Origin: an uncultured Lachnospiraceae bacterium
GTDB taxonomy: Bacteria > Bacillota > Clostridia > Lachnospirales > Lachnospiraceae
DNA length: 64,000 nt
Direction: 5' to 3'
Assembly (NCBI GenBank): GCA_910585215.1
Contig: CAJUDQ010000003.1
Location: 32,796 to 96,795 of the forward strand
Positions 50,664 through 58,643 of the stretch are shown in pieces (position 1 is the first letter of the stretch; each line of letters begins with the position of its first letter). The position numbers were made by a program, and so were the translations under genes. Under the pieces are notes generated by a model. That model made no database searches. It was not told where the DNA came from and worked only from the letters and a program-made list of their open reading frames with translations.

Positions 50664-51876
50664 AAAGCACCTCACTTAAACAATTTTTATCAATAAAATA
50701 TAACAATATGGAAACCAGCATATGAAGTACCATACCCAATCCAAAAAGATGAACTACAAAATAAATGTTCAAAGTAAATATTCCTATATTGAACAAGATA
50801 TACATAATCCCATAATATATAATATTGACCACAATAGAATTAATAAATAAATACACGGTTTTTCCTTTAGAAATAAACCATGCATCTATCATAGCTGCTA
50901 TAATATAGCAGATATAATATGGCACTAAACTATATAAGATATTTAAGATATCCTTATCATTGTTAATTCCCATTATACTATGTATAAAAAATTTCCAAAA
51001 GGGTACTGTAAAAATCCAAACAGATACAATCACACAAACATATCTCCAAATATTATGAAATGTAATACTTTTCAATGCATTTTTCTGTATAATTTGTGCT
51101 AGACAAGTAATCGGTACTAATAGCCAGCCCCATATAAAGTTATTCGCTACCCAGTAATTTCCTGATTCAGAAACTGCATTTACCATACGACATACAATCA
51201 CTGCATAGATAAAATTATCTAAAAATATTTGTAATGCTGAAAAAGAACCGATTTTTGCCCATAAATACAGAAAATCCCTTTCACAGACAGCAAATGAAAT
51301 ATAATTCTTTTTAATTACAAAAATCATGGATAGAACCGCAATAAATGTATTTACAATAATTTCAGAATAGGAAGCTCCCAAATCCTGAAATACAGGTATC
51401 AATAAATAATCAAACAAAGGCAGTAAAAGTAATTTGATTCCTGTAAATAATATGATAAAATTATAGTGTTCATATATGACAAACAGTAAATTCACAAATA
51501 CTCCTATAAAAGCAATTAACATGGAAATTGACTGCATAAAAAGATATTTTTCTGCATATTCTGCATTCATAAATGCCGATATATTACCAATATACAATGA
51601 AAGAACTATGGTAAATAAAAAATACACACCAAATGACACTATAAATGAACATCCGTTTCTTCTGGAATCTTTATTTTTAAGAAGATAATATAACGGAGTA
51701 ATAAATGCAGTGGTAATGATTTCATCTATTAAATCAAACCATTCCATTTGCCCTAATATATTAATATCTATCTGATTGACAGAAACTATATTCATCCGAA
51801 CCAGCAAATATACAGATGGCATTAACATCCATAAAATTAGACTGAAAAAAATTTTGATATCATTTTTCTTTTGCAT
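50638..51876 (-). CDS. Polysaccharide-flippase-like membrane protein (MOP/MATE type)
   Basis: About 412 residues with twelve or so membrane segments (for example IFFSLILWMLMPSVYLLVRM, LLFVIYEHYNFIILFTGIKL). It resembles Wzx/MOP flippases loosely, and lacks a sharp motif, so the call is based on topology and length. The ATG at 51876 has GAGGG upstream. It overlaps rtcB by 26 bases and is not near other polysaccharide genes, which is unusual. Confidence 0.55.
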   Translation of the reverse strand: MQKKNDIKIFFSLILWMLMPSVYLLVRMNIVSVNQIDINILGQMEWFDLIDEIITTAFITPLYYLLKNKDSRRNGCSFIVSFGVYFLFTIVLSLYIGNISAFMNAEYAEKYLFMQSISMLIAFIGVFVNLLFVIYEHYNFIILFTGIKLLLLPLFDYLLIPVFQDLGASYSEIIVNTFIAVLSMIFVIKKNYISFAVCERDFLYLWAKIGSFSALQIFLDNFIYAVIVCRMVNAVSESGNYWVANNFIWGWLLVPITCLAQIIQKNALKSITFHNIWRYVCVIVSVWIFTVPFWKFFIHSIMGINNDKDILNILYSLVPYYICYIIAAMIDAWFISKGKTVYLFINSIVVNIIYYGIMYILFNIGIFTLNIYFVVHLFGLGMVLHMLVSILLYFIDKNCLSEVLYDNSRRKI

Positions 51877-51975
51877 AATATCCCTCTCTAACTCTATATC
51901 CATAAATTCTACTTATGAATTTTAAGAAAACAAATCCATATACCCCAAAACTTTATTAATATAAATCAATGTAAA

Positions 51976-52007
51976 AATGCTCTTTATGTTTTGCCATAAA
52001 GAGCATT
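51976..52007. terminator. Terminator of ppdK (bidirectional)
   Basis: 13-bp stem AATGCTCTTTATG (51976-51988) and CATAAAGAGCATT (51995-52007) with T tracts on both sides (TTTTTTTT on the plus strand and TTTTTAC on the minus strand). Confidence 0.9.
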
Positions 52008-52049
52008 TTTTTTAAACTAATTTAATTCTGTAACTGCTTCACCAGTATA

Positions 52050-54683
52050 TTACTGATTGTTAATCGCTGCCTGCGCTGCCGCAAGTCTTGCAATTGGCAC
52101 ACGGAATGGTGAACAGGATACATAATTAAGTCCAATCTTATGACAGAATTCAACAGAAGACGGGTCTCCACCATGCTCACCACAGATACCTAACTTAATG
52201 TCAGGTCTGGTAGCACGTCCCTTTTCTGCTGCCATCTTTACTAACTGGCCAACACCTGTCTGGTCAAGCTTTGCAAATGGGTCTGATTCATAAATCTTTG
52301 CCTGATAATAAGAATCAAGGAACTTGCCTGCATCATCACGTGAGAAGCCAAATGTCATCTGTGTCAGGTCGTTTGTACCAAATGAGAAGAATTCAGCTTC
52401 CTCTGCAACCTGGTCTGCTGTCAGAGCAGCTCTTGGAATCTCAATCATTGTACCAATATGATACTGAATATCTGAATTCTTTTCCTTCTTTACTGCCTCA
52501 GCCACTTCAACTACTACATCTTTTACATACTTCAATTCCTTCTTCTCGCCTACAAGTGGAATCATAATTTCAGGAACAATATCATATCCCTTCTCGTTCT
52601 TCACTTCAATCGCAGCTTCCATAATCGCTCTTGTCTGCATCTTTGCGATTTCAGGATATGTCACGGCAAGACGGCATCCTCTGTGTCCCATCATAGGGTT
52701 AAACTCATGAAGTGCATCACATCTTGATTTAACTTCTGCAACAGTAAGACCCATATCATCAGCCAGAGCCTTGATATCTTCTTCTTCTGTTGGAACAAAC
52801 TCATGAAGAGGTGGGTCCAGATAACGTACTGTCATCGGCTTTCCTTCCAAAACTTCATACATAGCCTTGAAGTCTGCCTTCTGGAACTCTCCAATTGCCT
52901 TTAATGCTTCCTCTCTCTGCTCTACAGTATCAGAAAGAATCATTCTTCTGAACTTAGGGATTCTGTCCTCACCAAAGAACATATGCTCTGTACGGCAAAG
53001 ACCGATACCTTCTGCACCAAGCTCAACAGCCTTCTGTGTATCAGCCGGTGTATCTGCATTTGTACGAACCAGAAGCTTTCTGTATTTGTCAGCCCAACCC
53101 ATAATTCTTCCAAAGTTTCCACCGATTTCAGCTTCCTTAGTTTCGATATCACCCTTGTAAATCTTACCTGTTGTACCGTCAAGTGAAATATAATCTCCTT
53201 CATGGAAGGTATATCCGCCAAGTGAAAATTCCTTTGCTTCTTCATCAATCTTGATTTCGCCACATCCAGATACACAGCATGTACCCATACCACGGGCAAC
53301 AACTGCTGCATGGCTTGTCATACCACCGCGCACTGTAAGAATACCCTGTGCAGCATGCATACCTTCGATATCTTCTGGAGATGTCTCAAGACGAACAAGA
53401 ATAACTCTCTCGCCTCTTCCGCCTTTTCCTGCTGCCTTGGCATCATCTGCTGTAAAATATACCTTACCGGCAGCAGCACCTGGAGATGCCGGAAGTGCAG
53501 AGCCAATTACTTCTCCAGCCTTTAATGCTTCCGGAACAAATGTAGGATGCAGAAGCTGGTCTAAAGATTTTGCTTCAATTCTGCAAACTGCTTCTTCCTC
53601 TGTAATCTGTCCTTCGTCTACAAGGTCACATGCAATCTTAATCGCTGCTGGAGCAGTTCTCTTACCATTACGTGTCTGTAAGAAGTACAACTTGCCTTCT
53701 TCAATTGTAAATTCCATATCCTGCATATCATGGAAATGATTCTCAAGATTCTGAGCCAGTTCCATAAACTGCTTGTACACTTCAGGCATAGCCTCTTCCA
53801 GTGTTGTGATTGGCTGTGGTGTACGAACACCTGCAACTACGTCTTCACCCTGTGCATTTAAAAGATATTCTCCGAAAATACCTTTCTCACCTGTGGATGG
53901 ATTACGTGTAAATGCAACACCTGTACCTGATGTGTCACCCTTGTTTCCGAATACCATTGTCTGTACGTTTACAGCGGTACCCCAGTCGCCCGGAATATCA
54001 TTCATACGTCTGTAAACGATTGCTCTTGGGTTATCCCATGAACGGAATACAGCCTTAACAGCGCCCATAAGCTGTTCCTTTGCATCCTGAGGGAATTCTT
54101 CTCCATTCATAGCTTCTTTATATACAGCCTTGAACTTCTGAGCCAGTTCCTTCAAATCTTCAGCTGTCAGTTCTGTATCATAAGTAACGCCCTTAGCTTC
54201 TTTCATCTCGTCGATAATCTTCTCGAAGTATGACTTTGGAACTTCCATAACTACATCTGAGTACATCTGGATAAATCTTCTATATGAATCATATGCAAAT
54301 CTTGGATTGCCTGTCTTCTTTGCAAATCCTTCTACTGCAACATCATTCAGACCGAGATTTAAAATTGTATCCATCATACCCGGCATGGATGCTCTTGCAC
54401 CAGAACGAACAGAAACCAATAACGGGTCTTCTGTATCGCCAAACTTCTTGCCGTTATGCTCCTCCAGCCATGCTAACGCTTCAAAAATCTGATCCTCGAT
54501 TTCCTTTGAAATCTGCTTTCCGCAGTTATAATACTCTGTACAAGCCTCTGTTGTAACTGTAAAGCCCTGTGGGATAGGCATGCCTAAGCCTGTCATTTCA
54601 GCAAGGTTACAGCCCTTACCACCAAGAAGGTTTCTCATGGCAGCACTGCCCTCGCTAAATTTGTAAACCCATTTTGTTGACAT
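52050..54683 (-). CDS. ppdK: Pyruvate, phosphate dikinase
   Basis: About 877 residues: N-terminal ATP-grasp nucleotide domain (LLGGKGCNLAEMTGLGMPIP), central phospho-His domain with ILTVRGGMTSHAAVVARGMG (catalytic His in TSHA), and C-terminal PEP/pyruvate TIM barrel with GLCRTEHMFF and LKLGICGEHGGDP-type block and FGTNDLTQMTFG. It interconverts pyruvate, ATP and Pi with PEP, AMP and PPi in glycolysis or gluconeogenesis. ATG at 54683 follows AGGAGG; the upstream open frame is not used. Confidence 0.96.
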   Translation of the reverse strand: MSTKWVYKFSEGSAAMRNLLGGKGCNLAEMTGLGMPIPQGFTVTTEACTEYYNCGKQISKEIEDQIFEALAWLEEHNGKKFGDTEDPLLVSVRSGARASMPGMMDTILNLGLNDVAVEGFAKKTGNPRFAYDSYRRFIQMYSDVVMEVPKSYFEKIIDEMKEAKGVTYDTELTAEDLKELAQKFKAVYKEAMNGEEFPQDAKEQLMGAVKAVFRSWDNPRAIVYRRMNDIPGDWGTAVNVQTMVFGNKGDTSGTGVAFTRNPSTGEKGIFGEYLLNAQGEDVVAGVRTPQPITTLEEAMPEVYKQFMELAQNLENHFHDMQDMEFTIEEGKLYFLQTRNGKRTAPAAIKIACDLVDEGQITEEEAVCRIEAKSLDQLLHPTFVPEALKAGEVIGSALPASPGAAAGKVYFTADDAKAAGKGGRGERVILVRLETSPEDIEGMHAAQGILTVRGGMTSHAAVVARGMGTCCVSGCGEIKIDEEAKEFSLGGYTFHEGDYISLDGTTGKIYKGDIETKEAEIGGNFGRIMGWADKYRKLLVRTNADTPADTQKAVELGAEGIGLCRTEHMFFGEDRIPKFRRMILSDTVEQREEALKAIGEFQKADFKAMYEVLEGKPMTVRYLDPPLHEFVPTEEEDIKALADDMGLTVAEVKSRCDALHEFNPMMGHRGCRLAVTYPEIAKMQTRAIMEAAIEVKNEKGYDIVPEIMIPLVGEKKELKYVKDVVVEVAEAVKKEKNSDIQYHIGTMIEIPRAALTADQVAEEAEFFSFGTNDLTQMTFGFSRDDAGKFLDSYYQAKIYESDPFAKLDQTGVGQLVKMAAEKGRATRPDIKLGICGEHGGDPSSVEFCHKIGLNYVSCSPFRVPIARLAAAQAAINNQ

Positions 54684-54810
54684 TTTAAATGTTCCTCCTA
54701 TTAAGTTTTGTTGTATAGGATGACTGCTTTTTGCCATTTTATGCACAAATCAGCCGACCTATATGTTCTATATGCATTTTAGTGCCGTTGCACCGAAAAA
54801 TACTGTTTTA

Positions 54811-54838
54811 ATTATATCATATATCATTAAGTAGTCAA
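54811..54838 (-). promoter_or_regulatory. ppdK promoter
   Basis: Minus strand TTGACT (54838-54833), 16 bases, TATAAT (54816-54811), a near-consensus sigma-A promoter. The leader is about 120 bases and has a small GTGC-aacg-GCAC hairpin. Confidence 0.8.
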
Positions 54839-54876
54839 CATTTTTTCTAAATTTTGGCTAAATTTTTCTTCAGCAG

Positions 54877-55155
54877 CAAAAAAGCAGACAGCACAGAAAA
54901 AATCAGTTGTATTTCGATACAAAATTTTTTCTGCACTGCCTTACCTTAATAAAAATCGTTATCTACTTTTAGTTTGTATACTTTGTTGTATATAGTCTTA
55001 AAGATACACGCAAAAACGTGTACTCTATTCAGTTAAAATGATTACTTTCTGCACACCCGCAGAAATTCCTACCTCCTTGAACGCAATATTTTAATGTGAG
55101 ATGCAGCAGAGGTGATACTTATCATGCTTCAACCGGTTTTATCCTCCTCTGTACA
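54877..55155 (-). ncRNA. Candidate independent small RNA or leader-peptide transcript
   Basis: Between glyS and ppdK. Minus strand: promoter ATGACA-17-TATACT with extended TG (55190-55162), then AGAGGAGG (55150-55143) and TTG (55132) opening a 13-codon frame MKHDKYHLCCISH. Next come AAGGAGG, hairpin TTTCTGC/GCAGAAA (55065-55046), hairpin TACACG/CGTGTA (55022-55005) and a 16-bp stem terminator (54940-54885) with TTTTTT. The complete unit is about 280 bases, before the ppdK promoter. I do not recognise the family. Confidence 0.45.
54885..54940 (-). terminator. Long stem terminator of the candidate small RNA
   Basis: GGCAGTGCAGAAAAAA pairs with TTTTTTCTGTGCTGTC (some G-U pairs), with an inner TTGTAT/ATACAA hairpin and a TGCTTTTTT tail on the minus strand. 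Confidence 0.75.
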
Positions 55156-55161
55156 ATGAAA

Positions 55162-55190
55162 AGTATAACAGATTTTATTTGGTTTGTCAT
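55162..55190 (-). promoter_or_regulatory. Extended -10 promoter of the candidate small RNA
   Basis: ATGACA (55190-55185), 17 bases, TATACT (55167-55162) with TGT directly before the -10. Five of six matches at both boxes. Confidence 0.65.
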
Positions 55191-55409
55191 CAAATTGTAT
55201 TTTAAATTTATATTTCTGTAAATATTTCAAAAACAATATTTTTATGACAGAAACAACAATATTTTAAAATAAAGCAGTAAATATTACATTTAAAAACATT
55301 TTCCAGACCTTATTTTTAATTTTTTCGAAATATTTATAACATTATTTGCGATACTATTTATATTTTCTGTAATATTTGTATCCCAAAACAGTAAAAATAA
55401 TACTTCTTC
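55191..55409. other. AT-rich gap downstream of glyS
   Basis: Very AT-rich; no gene, hairpin or repeat stands out. It separates the glyS stop from the small-RNA promoter. Confidence 0.5.
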
Positions 55410-56798
55410 TTAAAACTCAAACTTTTTCGCAAAATATGCATCCAATTCTTTTATGGATATTCTTTCCTGTTCCATACTGTCTCTGTCTCTTACTGTAACA
55501 CATCCGTCTGTCTCTGAATCAAAATCATATGTCACACAGAACGGTGTTCCGATTTCATCCTGACGACGATATCTTTTTCCGATATTTCCTCTGTCATCAA
55601 ATTCGCAGTTATATTTTTTACAGAGCTCTGTATAAATCTTTTCTGCGCCTTCATTTAATTTCTTTGAAAGTGGCAGCACTCCGATTTTTACAGGTGCAAT
55701 CGCCGGATGGAAATGAAGCACAGTTCTCATATCTCCGCCCTCAAGTTCTTCTTCATCATATGCTGCGCATAAAAATGCAAGAGTTACTCTGTCGGCACCA
55801 AGTGAAGGTTCAATTACATATGGAATATATTTTTCCTTCTTTTCATCATCAAAATAATCCATAGGTTCCCCTGAAGTATTCTGATGCTGTGTCAAATCAT
55901 AATCTGTTCTGTCCGCAATTCCCCAGAGCTCGCCCCATCCAAACGGAAATAAAAACTCAATGTCAGTCGTTGCCTTGCTGTAAAAACTGAGCTCCTCCTT
56001 TTCATGGTCACGCAGACGCATTTCCTCTTCTTTTATGCCAAGACTTATCAGCCAGTCACGGCAAAAACCTCTCCAGTATTCAAACCATTCAAGGTCTGTA
56101 TCCGGCTCACAGAAAAACTCCAGCTCCATCTGTTCAAATTCTCTGGTACGGAAAGTAAAATTACCCGGAGTAATTTCATTTCTGAAAGATTTTCCTATCT
56201 GTCCGATTCCAAATGGAATTTTCTTTCTCGAAGTTCTCTGTATATTTTTAAAGTTTACAAAAATACCCTGTGCAGTTTCTGGACGGAGATATACTGTATT
56301 TTTTGCATCCTCTGTCACACCCTGAAAGGTTTTAAACATCAGATTAAATTGTCTGATATCTGTAAAATTATGCTTTCCACAGGATGGACATGGAATGTTA
56401 TGCTCATCCACAAACGCCTTCATATCTTCCTGAGACCAGCCGTCTACACTTCCTTCCAGAGTATAATTATTTTCCTCTGCCCAGTTTTCAATTAACTGGT
56501 CTGCACGAAACCTTTCATGACATTCCTTGCAGTCCATCAAAGGGTCTGTAAAACCCTCAAGATGCCCCGATGCCACCCATGTCTGCGGATTCATAAGAAT
56601 TGCACAGTCCACGCCTACATTGTATGGATTTTCCTGAATAAACTTCTGCCACCATGCCTTTTTTACATTATTCTTTAATTCAACTCCAAGGTTTCCATAG
56701 TCCCATGTATTTTTCAATCCGCCGTAAATTTCTGAGCCGGGAAATATAAAACCTCTTGCCTTTGCGAGCGCTGTAATTTTATCCATTGTCTTTTCCAT
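55410..56798 (-). CDS. glyQS: Glycine--tRNA ligase (dimeric class II)
   Basis: 462 residues with the class II aminoacyl-tRNA synthetase motifs: [54 protein letters not shown] (motif 2), and a C-terminal anticodon-binding domain ([12 protein letters not shown]). It charges tRNA-Gly in the cytoplasm. A zinc ribbon-like C-x2-C pair (CKEC and CPSC) is also present. AAGGAG precedes the ATG. The 165-base gap to recO is too short for a T-box and none is visible. Confidence 0.96.
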   Translation of the reverse strand: MEKTMDKITALAKARGFIFPGSEIYGGLKNTWDYGNLGVELKNNVKKAWWQKFIQENPYNVGVDCAILMNPQTWVASGHLEGFTDPLMDCKECHERFRADQLIENWAEENNYTLEGSVDGWSQEDMKAFVDEHNIPCPSCGKHNFTDIRQFNLMFKTFQGVTEDAKNTVYLRPETAQGIFVNFKNIQRTSRKKIPFGIGQIGKSFRNEITPGNFTFRTREFEQMELEFFCEPDTDLEWFEYWRGFCRDWLISLGIKEEEMRLRDHEKEELSFYSKATTDIEFLFPFGWGELWGIADRTDYDLTQHQNTSGEPMDYFDDEKKEKYIPYVIEPSLGADRVTLAFLCAAYDEEELEGGDMRTVLHFHPAIAPVKIGVLPLSKKLNEGAEKIYTELCKKYNCEFDDRGNIGKRYRRQDEIGTPFCVTYDFDSETDGCVTVRDRDSMEQERISIKELDAYFAKKFEF

Positions 56799-56963
56799 GA
56801 TTCAATCTCCTTTATTTTCTAAATAAACAATACGATGATTATAACATTGCAGAAGGCAGTTTATCAAGTATTTTTTATTTTCATTTTTGACATATGTCAG
56901 ATTTGCTGTGTATATAAATAATCTTTTGCAAACAGAATTCCATTTTGTGGCGTTGTTCATCTA

Positions 56964-57698
56964 CTATAACATTCCCAAAAGCTCCAGACTCCGAAATTTT
57001 CTATCCACATACCCTTCTATCAGTCGATTCATGACCATCTCAACCTCCGCCAGCACTTCCTCCGATACACTGAATGTATACAGCTTCCCAATCTCTACGG
57101 ATACTATGTACTGTACCGCATACACGGCTGACGCAGATAATTCTATTCTGTCACGGCTTTTGCATTCCCCACACAACATTCCATGCATCATCCGGCTAAA
57201 CCCATTCAAGTCCTCTTTTTTTCCACATCCCATACATTGAAACATATTTGGATATTCTCCATTTACCACCAGCATTTTCAGTTCAAAAATTCTTCTTACC
57301 AGCCGGTTATCAAGAGACCCTTTTGTCAATGCCCGCAAAGACTGGTACAAAAGCAAAAGCATATTTTTTGCTTCTACATTCTCCATTCCAAAATAATCAG
57401 CCATTTCCAGAAAATACGAACCATAACACACATTCTCCATATTTTCTGTAATCTCCTCAAAATAATTCTCTATTTTTACTGATACCAGAGTATACGCCGT
57501 CTTTCCCGCATAGCATGTAAATTCTCCAAAAGAAAACGGACGTGTTCCCGCTGCAAGCTGGCTTTTGCTTCTTTTGGCCCCCTTTGCAAAGGCTGTAATT
57601 TTGCCGCGTTCCCTTGTCAAAATTACCACTCTTTTATCATATTCATTTGCCGGTGCCGCTAAAATCACCATTCCTGTCAAAAGAACTTCACCTGTCAT
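56964..57698 (-). CDS. recO: DNA repair protein RecO
   Basis: 244 residues: N-terminal OB fold (MTGEVLLTGMVILAAPANEYDKR) and a C-terminal zinc-finger helical domain (CMGCGKKEDLNGF, CGECKS). It loads RecA with RecF and RecR. Coupled to era: two bases separate the era stop and the recO ATG. Confidence 0.94.
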   Translation of the reverse strand: MTGEVLLTGMVILAAPANEYDKRVVILTRERGKITAFAKGAKRSKSQLAAGTRPFSFGEFTCYAGKTAYTLVSVKIENYFEEITENMENVCYGSYFLEMADYFGMENVEAKNMLLLLYQSLRALTKGSLDNRLVRRIFELKMLVVNGEYPNMFQCMGCGKKEDLNGFSRMMHGMLCGECKSRDRIELSASAVYAVQYIVSVEIGKLYTFSVSEEVLAEVEMVMNRLIEGYVDRKFRSLELLGML

Positions 57699-57700
57699 TT

Positions 57701-58606
57701 TCAGATTTCCTTTGCATTATAACCAAAATTTCTAAGCTGTGTATCGTTATCTCGCCATTCTTTTCTGACCTTTACCCATAATTTTAAATTTATTTTTGTT
57801 TCCATCATGGTTTCAATTTCCCTGCGTGCCTGTGTGCCTATTTTTTTCAGCATTTGCCCCTGTTTTCCAATAATAATACCTTTGTGAGAATCCTTTTCGC
57901 ACACCAGAGTGGCTTCAATATCAATGATAGTTCCATCCGGTCGTTCTTTCATCGTGTCAATATATACAGCAATTCCATGAGGAATTTCTTCCTCCAGACA
58001 CCGCAGAGCTTTTTCTCTGATAAGCTCTGCGGCAATCTGGCGCATTGGCTGGTCTGTCACAGTATCCTCGTCATAAAACATCGGACCATAAGGAAGATAT
58101 TTAAAAATCGTTTCTGTTACATCTTTTGTATTCGTTCCCTTTAATGCCGATACCGGAATAATCTCTGAAAAATCATAAATTTTACGGTAAGTGTCAATAA
58201 ACAGCAGAATTTCCTCTTTTTTTACGGTATCTACCTTATTGATAACCAGAATCACCGGAGTATCTGTTTTTTTCAGCTGTTCTGCAATATGCCTTTCACC
58301 GGCTCCAATAAAAGTAGTCGGCTCCACAAGCCACAATATCACATCCGCTTCATTTAAAGTATGCTCCGCCACTGTTACCATATATTCACCAAGCTTGTTT
58401 TTGGCCTTGTGAATTCCCGGCGTATCCAGAAATACAATCTGTCCCCGTTCGTCTGTATACACCGTCTGAATCTTATTTCTTGTTGTCTGTGGTTTGTTTG
58501 AAGTAATCGCTATTTTCTGCCCGACAAGTCTGTTCATCAATGTGGATTTCCCGACATTCGGCCTTCCAATAAGTGACACAAATCCTGATTTTGTAGTATT
58601 TTCCAT
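57701..58606 (-). CDS. era: GTPase Era
   Basis: 301 residues: G1 GRPNVGKSTLMN, switch TTRNKIQ, G3 DTPGIH, G4 NKVDTV, and a C-terminal KH RNA-binding domain (IIGKQGQMLKKIGTQARREIE). Era acts in 30S subunit maturation. ATG after GGAGG (spacing four). It overlaps the coding start of recO closely and follows the M16 protease gene. Confidence 0.96.
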   Translation of the reverse strand: MENTTKSGFVSLIGRPNVGKSTLMNRLVGQKIAITSNKPQTTRNKIQTVYTDERGQIVFLDTPGIHKAKNKLGEYMVTVAEHTLNEADVILWLVEPTTFIGAGERHIAEQLKKTDTPVILVINKVDTVKKEEILLFIDTYRKIYDFSEIIPVSALKGTNTKDVTETIFKYLPYGPMFYDEDTVTDQPMRQIAAELIREKALRCLEEEIPHGIAVYIDTMKERPDGTIIDIEATLVCEKDSHKGIIIGKQGQMLKKIGTQARREIETMMETKINLKLWVKVRKEWRDNDTQLRNFGYNAKEI

Positions 58607-58643
58607 AAATCCTCCATTTAATGAAGCAAAGTATTTTGTATCG

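Noticed and set aside
56799..56963. T-box leader for glyS
   Set aside because: The gap is only 165 bases and no specifier hairpin, T-box sequence or terminator pair is visible.
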